Shown: positions 21,418 to 32,882 of the stretch, in pieces | Position numbering within the stretch: position 1 is the first letter of the stretch | How the letters are laid out: every line of letters begins with the position of its first letter | Program-made: the position numbers and the translations under genes | Source of the DNA: Microcyclospora pomicola | Taxonomy: Eukaryota > Ascomycota > Dothideomycetes > Capnodiales | DNA length: 64,000 nt | Assembly: GCA_002786065.1 (NCBI GenBank) | Contig: NHNY01000002.1 | Location: forward strand, 806,001 to 870,000 | Reading direction: 5' to 3' | Notes under the pieces: generated by a model | The model's input: the letters and a program-made list of their open reading frames with translations, nothing else | Database searches by the model: none | Told to the model about the DNA's origin: nothing

Positions 21418-23673
21418 TCATAACCTCGTCCCTCGCCTGAGTCGGCCCCTCCAGGATTTGTCCAGTCCGGCACTGTTCACCCTCGCGATCCCTGCTCGCA
21501 CATCTCTCCTGCCCTCCTCGCGTCTCCGCTCAATGAGATCCTGGCTGACATGACCGAACCCGCCCCTGCGCCGAAAACACACCTCCATCAGCCCATTGAT
21601 GTCCAGCATGGTCCGTGGGATCGTCTGCACGACCTGGAAGATCTCCATGGGATCGCTGACGGCCATGATCTGGCGCTCGCCAGCCTTGAGGATCGCGAGC
21701 GCGATGCGGAAAAGCGTCTTCGAGCCTTCGAAGAAGATACAGTCCCAGACACGGAGTACACTCTCGATGGGGAGTGTGCCGACGAATAGCGACATGAACC
21801 ACGCCGTGGTGGCGAGGCTGATGGTGGGCAGCCGAACGGGTGCGGCGCTGGTGTCGGTGGCGACCACGCTCCCACCCTGATCGTCAATCTTGCTCCAGAT
21901 GGCTGGGAGACTGTCTTTGATGCATGCACAGAGCACCGCAATGTCGACGTTGGCGCCTTCGAGGTTCAGCCCGTGAGTGCCTGGGAGGTGGGTAGATGTG
22001 ACGATGTTAAGCAGCGTGAACGACTTCTCTTCGTCTTCGTCCAGGAAGATCAGGAGCAGACCAGCAATGAAGTTTAGCGACTGGCAGTAGCCGATTTTTG
22101 GATTATGCACAGCAAAGGCTTGTAACACACGTCGTAAGGAGTGTACAATCGGCTGCTCGCCTTCGGCCATTTCCTGCTTCTTTGTCGCAGCAGCGCCATC
22201 GGTACGAGTTGTCGTTGTGACATCTGGCTTAAATCGAATATTATCAGGGAAAGTCCGATTCAGATCGCGTTCGATGTGCTCTCGGTCGTTATCGCTCAGC
22301 TGTCCATCCTCCACCTGCTGCAGCAGATCGCGATACAAATGCGGCTCTTTTGCCAAACGCCCCGGACCACCAGCATACCAGAACCAAGCCGCGCCACGCA
22401 AGTTGGGAGGAATACCTTTGCGAACGTATCGCTTGATCTTGTCACTTTTAGGAGGAAAGCGGAAAGGTTTATCGACGCTCAATCCATAAGAGCGCATCAA
22501 AGCTTGCCACTTCTTGCGCCTACGCTCTAAGTGCTCGCGGTACCGCACATCCCAGCTGTCGTACTGCGCGACTGTAATATGTTGCGATGCTTTCTTAAAT
22601 CCGTATCTATCGCGAGGAACGGCAATCGAAGTTGTTTGTGGCTGTTGCGACGATTGTGCAGCGGGCGACGCATCCGCATCAGGGTTGCGATGATGTATGG
22701 GGTTGGAAGTCTTCCATTGAGTGAGTAGGGATGCGCTCTGACTTCTGCGATGTGCCATATTAGGTCGCCGCGACTTTTCCAAGTCAACGGCGGGTTGTGA
22801 GGCAGGTCTTAGTGGGGGCGCCTCTTCTGTGGAAGGGGGCGTCGCTACACCAGCCTCCATACTTGGTTTTGCGCTCTCATGATCGTATTCGTACATGCCA
22901 ATAGCATCATCGACAGTCATATCCTCATCACCGTCCTCTGTGTCGGGCCAGTCCGGGTACACGTTTACGAACTCGCTTTGTGAGCTGTTTCCCGTATTCA
23001 AGCTACTGCTCGCTGTGCGAAGACTCGAGTCTATGGTGAGCGCCGACCGGTAGGAAGTCCGAATGGCGTCTGCTGCTACGCCTGGTCTCGATGTGCTCGC
23101 CTCATACCCTGGTCTCGCTCCTCTCGAAGGGGGTGCACCACTATCGCGAGGACTGGCGATGTTCCCATTCGTGGTCGACAACCTATGCCGCAGCCCTCTG
23201 ATCCCATCTCCTAACGATCTAGCGCTTCGTAAACTTTTCGACCTGTGCATGGGAGGTTTTGAAGGTGGCGGCAGCAGCGGCGAGGACGGCGGTTGTGCTA
23301 CATTCTCGTTCGAGCTCGACATCGTCCAGTGCTTCCCACTATCTCTACTCCGCGACTCCTGACCATGGCTCATAGCCTGCACACCCAATGGCAGCTTCGA
23401 CGATCTCCTCGCATCTTTTCCGGCGAAAGCGTGTTCGGTACTCGCTGTTACATCGGCCACGCGTGGCAGAGGCTGCACCGAGGAAGGGCTGAATCCTCGG
23501 ACCTGTTGACGTTGGGTGGGGCCAAAGAATGGGGTCGGCGCGCCTCGTCTTGAATGGAGTCGTTGGGCGGATGCTTTTCTGAGTGGGAGGTGAGGCTGCG
23601 GCGCAGGCAGATCGTGCGGTGACTCGATGACCGACCGGTTATGGGTGGAGAAGTTCATGCTCGCTTGTAACAT
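21418..23673 (-). CDS. TBC-domain Rab GTPase-activating protein
   Basis: One long exon encodes 751 residues from the first ATG (an in-frame ATG five codons later is an alternative). The first ~380 residues are Ser/Pro/Arg-rich and probably disordered. A TBC domain follows from about 418, opening with KGIPPNLRGAAWFWYAGG. The dual-finger catalytic residues are present: Arg473 in ERDLNRTFPDN and Gln531 in YCQSLNFIAG. Such proteins speed GTP hydrolysis on Rab GTPases and so end a trafficking signal at membranes. The RTFPDN and YCQSLNFIAGLLLIF motifs resemble the Gyp/Msb3-type branch. Its Rab partner cannot be told from sequence. It is not connected with the quinate genes. Confidence 0.9.
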   Translation of the reverse strand: MLQASMNFSTHNRSVIESPHDLPAPQPHLPLRKASAQRLHSRRGAPTPFFGPTQRQQVRGFSPSSVQPLPRVADVTASTEHAFAGKDARRSSKLPLGVQAMSHGQESRSRDSGKHWTMSSSNENVAQPPSSPLLPPPSKPPMHRSKSLRSARSLGDGIRGLRHRLSTTNGNIASPRDSGAPPSRGARPGYEASTSRPGVAADAIRTSYRSALTIDSSLRTASSSLNTGNSSQSEFVNVYPDWPDTEDGDEDMTVDDAIGMYEYDHESAKPSMEAGVATPPSTEEAPPLRPASQPAVDLEKSRRPNMAHRRSQSASLLTQWKTSNPIHHRNPDADASPAAQSSQQPQTTSIAVPRDRYGFKKASQHITVAQYDSWDVRYREHLERRRKKWQALMRSYGLSVDKPFRFPPKSDKIKRYVRKGIPPNLRGAAWFWYAGGPGRLAKEPHLYRDLLQQVEDGQLSDNDREHIERDLNRTFPDNIRFKPDVTTTTRTDGAAATKKQEMAEGEQPIVHSLRRVLQAFAVHNPKIGYCQSLNFIAGLLLIFLDEDEEKSFTLLNIVTSTHLPGTHGLNLEGANVDIAVLCACIKDSLPAIWSKIDDQGGSVVATDTSAAPVRLPTISLATTAWFMSLFVGTLPIESVLRVWDCIFFEGSKTLFRIALAILKAGERQIMAVSDPMEIFQVVQTIPRTMLDINGLMEVCFRRRGGFGHVSQDLIERRREEGRRDVRAGIARVNSAGLDKSWRGRLRRGTRL

Positions 23674-24559
23674 TTGCCGTGTGTTCGATTTTGAAGTCTG
23701 CGGCTGACGTCCTCGCTCTTCCACTCCTGGGCTCTTCAGCGTGGTCGTCAGAAATCGTTTCCGTCTCACCCTTCCTCACCCGCAACACACCTCGCAGAAG
23801 CAGCGGTCCAGCTTACGCGAAGGATACACTCTGACGCGAAGGAAGCAGTGTGTACAAGCAGGGACCTTTCTCCCATCGTCGAGATCATGCTAGACGAGTA
23901 GCTCAATATGCGTAGTCATGGACGGCTGGCGTTTCTCCCCAGACCTTTCCGATGATGATGATGTATGAGTGTACGGAAATGTCCACGGGACAGTGTTTCA
24001 GCGCGATGACCTGGGGTTGCATTGCTATAACAAGCGAGAACGTCCGTGGATCAGGGTCTGCAGCGATTCTACTGGTCTGTGAGCAAGCAGCTGCGGCCAC
24101 AGGAACAAGGAACGATAATGTCCAAGAACCCGGTCGATATAAGCAAGGAAGTGGAAATTCGAAGGTTGCGGCGTACAGATTGCTCGGATAGCCGTTGGAG
24201 CCGTTGGCGTCAGACTCCTACAGCTTAAACCTTGTCTCACTTGTAGTCGTGTTGCTGCGCCTGTGTGGGAGCACGTGAGCATGCGCGAACACGACCAATA
24301 TCACATATACATGTTCACGATAAATGATATGTATTGGTTTATTGAGGTTACGTATGTTTTATTCGACGGCCAGTCAGTCCATTCGGCCGTCTTTCGGTCA
24401 TATGAGATCCTGTCTCGAACGCCATGGCCGCTTGTAATGCTATGCTGAACGCCGTGCTCTCCAGCCGTGACATGTTCCCCCAATCCCTCGCCATCGCCAT
24501 TGCGTTTCTGTGCCAATGCCCGCGTATCCTCTAGCCTATAGCCCGTTGTTGTGTCTTCC
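23674..24559. other. Intergenic stretch with no supported gene
   Basis: This 886-base stretch lies upstream of the TBC gene and downstream of the E2 gene, both on the minus strand. No frame here has family features. It should hold the TBC promoter and the E2 3' untranslated region. Confidence 0.45.
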
Positions 24560-25128
24560 TCATTTGGCGTACTTTGTCACCCAAGCCTTGGCCGTCTTAT
24601 CGAAGCTCGCGCGACTATTCTTGAACTCGTCTGCAATCCCCGATTCCACCGCGTCGTCCGCTTGAGGTGCTGCCAGCACTGCCCTCACCAGCTTCAGCAC
24701 ATCGGCGATCTTGTTCGGCGGTTTCCATTCGTCGGCTCGAAGCATGCCCAGGCACATGGAACCTCGCTCATCGTTGGTGACGTTCGGGTGGTAGATCTTG
24801 GTTTTGAAGGAGAGGGTGGGAGGTTTGAATGGATAGTCTTTCGGCAGAGTGATTTGGATGTGGAATACGCCACCCTAAAAGATCCTCGTCAGAAGAATGT
24901 AGGTTCGGAGCACAGGAGGTGGTCTACTCACTGCATAGACTGAATCGGCCGGTCCCTCCATGTAAGCATCCCACACGTTCATGTCGTTCTCGTCTGCAAG
25001 CTTGATTTTGCACCCTGGAGGGGGAGTGTTCTGGATGTCTCCATACTCCTGCATACTGTCAGCCATTGTCCACGGAGCCAATGCTATGGGACGCTCCATA
25101 CTTTCATCAGACGCTTGTTGGAAGACAT
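24560..25128 (-). CDS. E2 ubiquitin-conjugating enzyme
   Basis: Three exons (25128-25102, 25048-24932, 24874-24560) give a 152-residue protein that is essentially one UBC fold. The first exon encodes only nine residues (MSSNKRLMK) and joins in phase to EYGDIQ. The active-site region reads HPN (77-79) then Cys89 in ERGSMCLGML, and the domain ends with a C-terminal helix AKAWVTKYA. E2 enzymes take ubiquitin from E1 as a thioester and pass it to targets with E3 ligases. The layout is close to the canonical Ubc4/5-like class, but the exact orthologue is not certain. Confidence 0.9.
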
Positions 25129-26020
25129 GGCTCGAGTGACTTCTGCGAGCGTCGGTGATGTTGCTACACCCTAAACCAGACTGGACCACCAAAACTCTTG
25201 AGCCAGATCGCCTGGGAAGCGCGAGCGCGGGACGTGAAAGTGTTTGGAATGAAGTAGCGAAGTTGAAGCTCGAGAAAGGCGCCAATTCACATGTACTGCA
25301 GCTGCTACGGCCGAGCCAGGCGCACTGCTGGTGGTCTGTGGTGTCGACGCTGCCTCGAGTCTAAGATGATCTCGGCCGACGAGATGCAATGCCGGCCTGT
25401 AGTGGTGCGATAAGTATATGAAATGGCTTCGAGCGGGTGTATGTATTGGTGGTGATTAGAACAGAGATCAGAAGTACTATACCATGGTTGTGAGCCATGC
25501 CACTTCCACCAGGCAACATGATCGTGCCTTGTGGCTGTGCTGGTGGGTGAATTTACACCACTCATGATGGTTCGCTCAGCTACATTCCACGAACAACACA
25601 TGCAGATATAGATACTCTTGCAGGATGAGATGATCCATATATCCAAATATGAACACATCGTGGAGACAGTCGATACTGTCAAGATGTCCAAGAATCCCTG
25701 AATCTTGGGATGTTTCATGTCGAGATCCGCGATAAGGCAGATAGACGGCCCCGCTTCAGCCACACATGGCCAGGATCCTCGTCGCGTCTCCCCGGGCGCT
25801 GGTAGAGGTATATAGCCTGGCTGCGCCCACCTTTTACGATACTTTCCTCCTCACCGCTGCGACAACATCAAGGTCCTGCCTCACATTCTCCGTGGGCAGT
25901 CTTCCAGGCACGCGCCGATACACCCAATCCCTCCCTCAACCACCACGCTCGTTTTCCCCGCCACTCGCTCGCCTCTCACACGACACCTGCACTCCGAATC
26001 AAACATCATCCACCGCCATC
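25129..26020. other. Divergent intergenic region, E2 / BTB gene
   Basis: These 892 bases lie between divergent start codons. A frame stays open upstream of the BTB start from 25766 but does not look like protein, and the stretch is pyrimidine-rich toward the BTB start, as fungal promoters often are. Confidence 0.45.
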
Positions 26021-26884
26021 ATGTTCAAGCGGTCCTTCAACCTCGCGTCCAAGGATCGCGCGGGCAAGGCTCGGAAGGTGTCGAAGCGCTCGTTCCGTGA
26101 TGATGCCAAGCAGAGGATGCGTGAGGCGCTCGCAGACGCCAGTCCCGACACCTCCCCCTCCATCGGTGGAGGCTCTCCCAAGCTGAACTCGGCCATCATC
26201 ACGATCGCCGTCGGCAAGGACCAGCGTCTGTTCGCGGCCCATGAGGACGTCCTCTCCCGCTCGCCTTGGTTCGCCGAGGCCTGTCGTGAGCAGTTCTTCC
26301 AATCCCCCGGCCAGCGGCGCATCAACCTTCCTGATGTCGAACCCGAGGTCTTCTCCGTCATCCTTGAGTACTTGTACAAAGGCGACTACTCCCCGCGTCT
26401 CCTGCATGACAGGAAGCGTGACACGTGGACGCTTGAGGATGACGAGGTGTTGTCCTCCCCCTCCACTTCTCCTCGGCCAGAGGTCACTGCCAAGAAGGTC
26501 GGTGGCCTCCACGAGCTCGCGACCATCTACCATCACGGCGTAGGCGACTATATCCTTCGGGACACCGTCATCTACTGTACTGCGCTGCGCTTCTCCCTCC
26601 CGGAGTTGCAACGTCTCGCTCTTCGTAAGCAGGGCCTGCATTCCGGGATCGAGGTGGCGACGATCCTGCGTAGTGCGAGATTTGCGTACGCAAACACGCC
26701 CCCAAGCGACTCCAGGCTCCGAGCTCATTATCTCGCACTCATCATTCGCAGCCGCAAGACGTTCAAGCGAAGCGGCACGATGCAGATGGAGATGGAGAAG
26801 GGTGGCTCGCAGATGTTCTTTGACTTGTTTGTAGCGATGGCCAATCACATTGATGATTTGACCGAGTTTGGGCAAGTTTCTTGA
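26021..26884 (+). CDS. BTB/POZ-domain protein
   Basis: A single exon encodes 287 residues starting at MFKRSFNLASK. The N-terminal ~55 residues are basic and Ser/Pro-rich. A BTB domain begins near SAIITIAVGKDQRLFAAHE and includes LSRSPWFAEACRE and the VFSVILEYLYKGDY segment, the standard fungal arrangement. BTB domains mediate dimerisation and often link targets to Cullin-3 ubiquitin ligases, though most fungal members have no assigned role. Between the BTB core and the helical C-terminal part lies an acidic insert (WTLEDDEVLSSPSTSP). The start at 26021 is chosen because the frame upstream is low-complexity and unlike protein. The last few codons could be altered by an unseen 3' intron. Confidence 0.8.
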   Translation: MFKRSFNLASKDRAGKARKVSKRSFRDDAKQRMREALADASPDTSPSIGGGSPKLNSAIITIAVGKDQRLFAAHEDVLSRSPWFAEACREQFFQSPGQRRINLPDVEPEVFSVILEYLYKGDYSPRLLHDRKRDTWTLEDDEVLSSPSTSPRPEVTAKKVGGLHELATIYHHGVGDYILRDTVIYCTALRFSLPELQRLALRKQGLHSGIEVATILRSARFAYANTPPSDSRLRAHYLALIIRSRKTFKRSGTMQMEMEKGGSQMFFDLFVAMANHIDDLTEFGQVS

Positions 26885-28255
26885 TTTCATTTCTTGTCTG
26901 TCTGTCGTCGAGAATCCCCTCCCCCCGCTTGTCACCTTCGTGTACGAATATGGGCCACAAAAGGGCCTGCCAGCTAACAAACGTCCACTATGACAGCCCT
27001 GGCCGCTCTCCACAGATCGGCAAGTGAGCGCCTTCCGCATATACATCAAGCTCAATGCAAGCTCGGAGCACGAACGATGAAAGAACAAATTGGAACCCAG
27101 TGAATCATTCCCCTCAACCAGATTGCCAAAGTCACAGACCACGAAAAACAAACACAGATTGCAAGACCAAGAACCCACAATGCTCCGAGTCAGCGCGTTA
27201 AGCTTCTCTCACCTTTCCGGCGTTTTTCAGGCTTCTCTCCGCTCTCTCTTCCCGCAAACACCAAATTGCTCGTCTGTATTGCTGTTCGGGACTCCGTTTG
27301 CCATCTCACCGAGCGAGGATCACAGGCTGACTGGATCCGCCTTCCAACCATGTTTTGCTTCGCTCACATACTGCGCCCGAATTCTAAGACTGGAAATCTG
27401 TGCTTCTCCCCTCTCTCCCACGACTCGCTCTCCCCTTGAACGTCTCCCTCGCTCTCTTCCCCTCAGTCTCAGCTGTGAGGGATGGAGTCGAAATGACGCA
27501 CTCGAAGACGCAGAACCCGTGGACTCCATCAGCCTCAGCGCGACTGCCTTCGCTGCTCTCACGAATCTTTCCTTGGCTAAAATCTCAGCTTTACCGCCTA
27601 CACGCCCGGACGCTTAGCCTTCCTTTCAATCCACATCCCTGGAGAAACCTTGACCCCTAGCGGGTGGAGTGCTCTTCATAGTGGTTGGCGGTGCGAAAGG
27701 GGGCCAGAATGCTCGTCAGTATGAGGTATATAGGTATCGCTCTGCGAACGTTTAATCTAAACACGATGTTTCGCGAATTGAGCTTCGGCTCTCGTCTCTT
27801 TCTTTTCGTCTTTCCACTTGCGACGACTGTGATAGCTCCGCCCCACAGGACTACACATCTGTACCCTCCTTACCTCGAAGCCTGTTACAACCCGCCCAGG
27901 TCCACCACGATTGATACGCAAAAAGCAACTAAGCAAGCATGTATATCCCGCTCTGCAACGGGAGATCCGTCAACATACACATTCGACGCGAGCTCGCAAC
28001 CATTCTACCTCGCATTCGCTGATGGAACGGTACATACATTTCTTACACGCCTACGCTGGACCATGACGGACTTCTCATGTATTCTGAATGATTTGTATTG
28101 TACACTGTTCTACATCCATACACATACACTACCGACGTCGAGGTACATAAATGACGCTGATTCGGTTCCCGGCTGCTCCCTTATTGTGCCAGTATTCATA
28201 TTACAACAGCGGGTCAATAGCTCTACAACGCCAGGTCTGCCGGAGGATCTGCGAA
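26885..28255. other. Convergent intergenic stretch with no supported gene
   Basis: This lies between the BTB and PPR 3' ends. Frames of up to about 175 codons occur in a pyrimidine-rich part (27090-27660) but their translations are Ser/Leu/Arg-rich without motifs. I treat them as chance. Facing 3' ends normally need less space than these 1371 bases, so a small or non-coding gene cannot be excluded. Confidence 0.4.
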
Positions 28256-30529
28256 TCAAGCTACGGCATCGTGTCGCTCATGGCGAGGCTGGAAAGAACT
28301 TCTTCGCGGCGGTCGCTCAGAGTCGCGGTCAGATCTCTCGCCGCGCGCGCCGTTGCTCGGTCGGTCATTGCGTGGTCGAAACGCCGGGGCTTGCGAGGAA
28401 GACTTCCAATGCTCGGGGCGAGCTCTGCGATCCTCCATTTGCTTTCGCGAAGTAGCATGCTCGCCATGCTGGAAGTTTGTATCTTCCTCTACTGGCTGTT
28501 CCTCCTTGCGAGCCCATTCCTGTGGTCCATATCTCTCCCCCCGGACCAACGTGCGAATGGCACCCCTCGGTTTCCCTACACTGCGAGCCCTCAGCTGGAA
28601 TTTCTCGACTAATTCCGGCGTCAGTTTTGCTTGCGCATGTTTCAGGTTCTCGCGCGTCCGCGTGATGAACGAGGTCAGCATCTTGCGGCGGACGTGGTAA
28701 TGCCGGAAGTCCTCGCGTGGAACCAGTGCGCGATTCATCAATGTATCGATGGTGCTGACCATCATTTCGAACAGGCGCACGGCCACTTCTTTGTGGTAGA
28801 AGTCGGTGGCAACTGCGAATTTCTGTCCGCTAGCAGGGCCGTAATTCACGTAGCTGACGAGGTTGTTCTTCGCGTTGTCAAGCGTGTTGAGCGCGAGGAC
28901 GATCTTGGGGCCGTCGCCAGTAGCCAGCGCTATACCTAGGTAATGCATGCAGACGCCTGGGTCGGAGTCGGCGAGGCATTCATCCATGGCTTTGATGATA
29001 CTGGTGGCAGCATCGAACATATACAGGTTATTCGTATCCCGTCGACAAACTCTCATGGCTTTGGTAAGGGTATGCTTGCTCGGGGTCACGTTGGAAGCAA
29101 CCATTTCCTGGATGATGTTACCTGCGCGAAGCGACCCGCGGTTGAGATAAAGATTATCCAGAAGCGCCTCGTAGTTGGCCACATCAGGGACGACGCCACA
29201 CTCCTTCGTGAAGTGATCCCAATAAGCGCGGAGAGCTTTTGGCAATCGCATCTTGTCGCAGGCTTCGATCAGAATTGACAAGGTAGAATTACCGGGTTTT
29301 GCATAGAGCAGAGAAGGAAGGCTGACGCTTGATAGTGACTTCGACGTGGCCGGCCGCACCGACTCGAATGAGCGACTAGCAGGCGTGGGTGAGTCAGTCT
29401 CTGGCGCAGGATCTGGGGACCCAGACTCAGACTCCTTGGTCGACGGATCCGCCAGTCGCGGGACATGTCCAGTCTGCCGGTCTGGGGACCCAAGCTCAGG
29501 TGCCAGCCGATCGATATTCATTGTCTGCTGGATCAAGCTCAATACAGAATCCCACTCCTCCATACGCGGACTTAGCACAAGAACACGGCCCATCGAAGCG
29601 ACCAACTCATCGTCAATCTTTATTCGCCCACTGCGCCATTTCGTGATAACCTCTGGCCAGATCCGCAAGGCTTGGTCGAGCGCGTCGAGACGGCACTTGA
29701 ACATCTCCGATTCGCTGTAATCCTTGGGCAGCCCATTGATGGCTCCATGTCTGATGGCGTCGAAGATCGTTGTATAAGTGATATGATCCGCAGCTCCCGG
29801 GCCTTCCTCGGGGATTTGACCAGCCACGCCCCAGAATGCGTCCAGATCGCTTGCAAAAGAGCACACCCGAAGGAGAGCATTGGTGTGCATGATCGTGGGT
29901 TTTACACGGCTCGTCGCGGCGTTCATGCTATTATAGATATGCACTGCTTTGTTCACGCAATCTTTGGCGCGCTTCCTTTCTTGGTATTTCTCCACCAGCG
30001 GAGTCTTGAGAATCAGTCCTCGTAGCAGCAAAATGTATGTGTAGCTGTCGGGAAATTGTGCCCGTTTCTTCATCTCATTGTAGACTTTGATGGCTTCGTC
30101 AATCTTCTCCTGCTTCATCAACCAGTCCACGATATGGTTCCAACTAACCACACAGCTCATGGATCTACTCGCACGGCGTACGAGTTCCAGCGCTTTTGCC
30201 GACTGATTGCACCGAAGTGTGTAGTGGACATGGTTGGCAAGTTTGAGCGGATCTTGTAGCCATTGCAACTCTTTCCTGACGGCGCTCTCATATTGCGATT
30301 TGACGGGGTCGCTTTCTGTCTTTCCGCTACTCTGGATCAAGGCTTGTTCTCCGTTGCGCAAAGCTGTAGATGCTGCTGTCGCTAATGCAGACTCTGAATA
30401 GAAGCGATTGCCGAGTTGTGGTGTGAGCAGGAGCTGCGGTATCTGGAACCGACGACCAGGACGAGCATGTACGGCTTCCTTGGCGATGGCTCGTATAGCG
30501 CGGGCGGTACACTGTGTGCATTCAAACAT
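28256..30529 (-). CDS. Mitochondrial pentatricopeptide-repeat protein
   Basis: One exon encodes 757 residues. The N-terminus is rich in Ala and Arg with almost no acid (RAIRAIAKEAVHARPGRR), fitting a mitochondrial targeting peptide. Helical-pair repeats follow; a clear unit is WNHIVDWLMKQEKIDEAIKVY then FPDSYTYILLLRGL, and others include PDVANYEALLDNLY and HTLTKAMRVC. PPR proteins bind organellar RNA and help its processing or translation. The region around 350-400 is Ser/Pro-rich, and the last ~100 residues are a charged Arg/Glu tail. I cannot say which yeast PPR factor it matches. It is divergent from the kinesin gene. Confidence 0.8.
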   Translation of the reverse strand: MFECTQCTARAIRAIAKEAVHARPGRRFQIPQLLLTPQLGNRFYSESALATAASTALRNGEQALIQSSGKTESDPVKSQYESAVRKELQWLQDPLKLANHVHYTLRCNQSAKALELVRRASRSMSCVVSWNHIVDWLMKQEKIDEAIKVYNEMKKRAQFPDSYTYILLLRGLILKTPLVEKYQERKRAKDCVNKAVHIYNSMNAATSRVKPTIMHTNALLRVCSFASDLDAFWGVAGQIPEEGPGAADHITYTTIFDAIRHGAINGLPKDYSESEMFKCRLDALDQALRIWPEVITKWRSGRIKIDDELVASMGRVLVLSPRMEEWDSVLSLIQQTMNIDRLAPELGSPDRQTGHVPRLADPSTKESESGSPDPAPETDSPTPASRSFESVRPATSKSLSSVSLPSLLYAKPGNSTLSILIEACDKMRLPKALRAYWDHFTKECGVVPDVANYEALLDNLYLNRGSLRAGNIIQEMVASNVTPSKHTLTKAMRVCRRDTNNLYMFDAATSIIKAMDECLADSDPGVCMHYLGIALATGDGPKIVLALNTLDNAKNNLVSYVNYGPASGQKFAVATDFYHKEVAVRLFEMMVSTIDTLMNRALVPREDFRHYHVRRKMLTSFITRTRENLKHAQAKLTPELVEKFQLRARSVGKPRGAIRTLVRGERYGPQEWARKEEQPVEEDTNFQHGEHATSRKQMEDRRARPEHWKSSSQAPAFRPRNDRPSNGARGERSDRDSERPPRRSSFQPRHERHDAVA

Positions 30530-30759
30530 CCCAAGGAAATGGCCAGAAAGATTGATGGACGGATGAGATTGAACAATTATTATTCTGAGAACGTCAGGAC
30601 GTCTCAGGGACGAAAATTGTTGGTGCCTGAGGCATCAAGTGCTCGGATAAGATTGTTGCTGTGGCAATACATCGTTATTGACTTTTGAAGTCGAGCGCTT
30701 CCAAGGTATGCGAAGACGAACTGCCAGTAAGATACCTGAGTCCGATTACATCCGCCAAA

Positions 30760-32882
30760 ATGGAGAATTCGAACAAGCCATCAGCGGCGCTCTTTGACGT
30801 CTTTCTACGTCTTCGGCCATCATCGGCGACGACTGAGCGATTTCTAGAAGTTGAGCGGACCGGAGATCATGATGAGGAACCTCCAACACATATCACGATC
30901 AAGCCGCCCACCAACGATCACCGCAAACGAGCCATCGAACGATTCGCATTCACTCAAGTCTTTGAGGAAAATGCCGGGCAACGAGAGCTACTGAAGAGTA
31001 CTGGCGCATTAGGCTTACTAGAAGGAGTGCTGGGTGCCGTCGGACGAGAAGGTCGTGATGGCTTGCTGGCCACCTTGGGAGTGACAGGCTCAGGCAAAGT
31101 AAGGAGCATTACATACCATCAATGGAAGCTCATGGGGATCGGGGACTGACAAGGGATATAGTCGCATACGATCTTAGGTTCAAAATCGCAAAGAGGTCTT
31201 ACTCAACTGACACTGGATGTTTTGTTCACCCACGCGCAATCACTGCTCGTTGATCTGGACACAGACTGCAGTGCATATCCTTCATTATGCGCTAGTGATC
31301 TATCTGAGGCTCATATCATCCCTGCTGCGAATTTCTTGGAGTCTGTGTACAGCGATGCAGCCCCTTCGCGTGGGGCAACCCCGGCCCTAGTAAGTCTACA
31401 TTACTTGTTGAGTGATATTCTCTGCACTTGCTTATCAGAGTCTCCAGGAAACTTCCTTTCTCTCGGCAGCACCAACACGAAGACACATGCCACGAGTTTC
31501 TGCATTGCCATCCTTTCCGTCTGTCACCGACGTTGCTATCGACGTGGATACGAGCGCTGAGTACGCGATCCTCGTCAGCATGTATGAGGTGTACAACGAT
31601 CGCATTTTCGACCTTCTCACGGCGAGCGCCAATACTAAAGCCGCCGCCAAAAGACGAGCATTGCTGTTCAAAAGTACGGAACACTCTCCAGACAGGAAAG
31701 TGGTAGCAGGGCTACGCAAGATTGTTTGTTCGACGCTGGAAGATGCGTTGTTGGTCTTAGAGACTGGCTTGCAAGAAAGGAGAGTTGCTGGTACTGGTAG
31801 TAATGCAGTGAGCTCGCGAAGTCACGGCTTCTTCTGCTTGGACATCAAGAAGAGACATCGTGCAACCATTCCTGGACCATGGACTTCTAGCACCATGACC
31901 ATCGTTGATCTCGCTGGTAAGTCTCATCGATTCTCCAGTTGATAGTATGACCAAGCTAATACATCTTATGCATCTAGGATCCGAGCGAGCACGTACTGCC
32001 AAAACCGCGGGAGCCACTCTTGCTGAAGCAGGCAAGATCAACGAGTCTTTGATGTACTTGGGTCAGTGCATGCAGATGCAGTCCGACAATGTCCAGTCAA
32101 CGACGCCGAATCTTGTTCCTTTCCGCCAATGCAAGCTTACCGAGCTGTTGTTCAGCAACTCTTTCACACGAGACCAAGCCAACAAGAGACCTCAAAAGGC
32201 TATTATGATTGTAGCTGCCGATCCACTCGGTGACTTCAACGCCACAAGCCAGATCCTTCGCTATAGTGCACTCGCTCGCGAAGTTACTGTCCCGCGCATC
32301 CCATCTACTACCTCCACCATTCTTGCTGGCACCAGCTTTACGCCGAGCGGTCGGAACACACCCGTCCAGGAAGAGCTCGAACTTGCACTGGCATCGCTAT
32401 CACAATTACGCGAGCAACTCGAGCTCACGCAGTTGCTGCTGGCGGAAGAAACAGAGCGAAGGCAGCAAGCAGAGCACTCGTGGCAAGTTGCAGAAAGCAG
32501 AGCTGAAGATCTCGAAGCTGAGATTCGGGAAGAAGTCTGGAGTGAGATGGAAGCACGTCTGGTCCAGGAACAACGACGATGGAGGGCGGCACGCGAAGAA
32601 GAACTGGAGGCGCGCGATGAGCATCTCGATCGCAAGCTTGAGGTCTTTGCCAATGGTATCACGGTCTACGAGGACGAGACCGCAGAGAAGGAGAACCACA
32701 TTGAAGGGTCCGGCAAGCATGATGATGCTGGACAACTCGAGGACGAGAACGCCATGCTTCGAGAAAAAGTCGCGAGTCTTGAGCGTGAGAAAGACAATCT
32801 TCGCAGCCCAAGCAAGAAGATGAAGGTGCTAAAGACTAGGAAATGGAACGGTAGTGGGATGGGACTCGATGACATGCTATGA
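30760..32882 (+). CDS. Kinesin motor protein, probably kinesin-6 type
   Basis: Four exons (30760-31098, 31162-31389, 31439-31916, 31978-32882) give 649 residues. The motor head occupies most of the first ~430 residues: FLRLRP near the N-terminus, P-loop GVTGSGKS at 107-114, MYEVYNDRIFDLL, switch I NAVSSRSH at 311-318, switch II DLAGSERAR, and NESLMYLG with VPFRQCKLTELL. A coiled coil of Glu/Arg-rich heptads follows to about residue 620, with a short basic tail. Some 125 residues separate the P-loop from MYEVYND, much more than in conventional kinesins. Such an insertion is typical of kinesin-6 motors (MKLP/Klp9 group), which act at the spindle midzone. Confidence 0.85.

Noticed and set aside
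27090-28255. Possible Ser/Leu-rich proteins of 80-250 codons between the BTB and PPR genes
   Set aside because: They overlap each other in different frames, have no motifs, and follow the pyrimidine-rich composition of the stretch.
28611-30025. Plus-strand frames opposite the PPR gene
   Set aside because: They are antisense shadows of a long well-supported coding exon.
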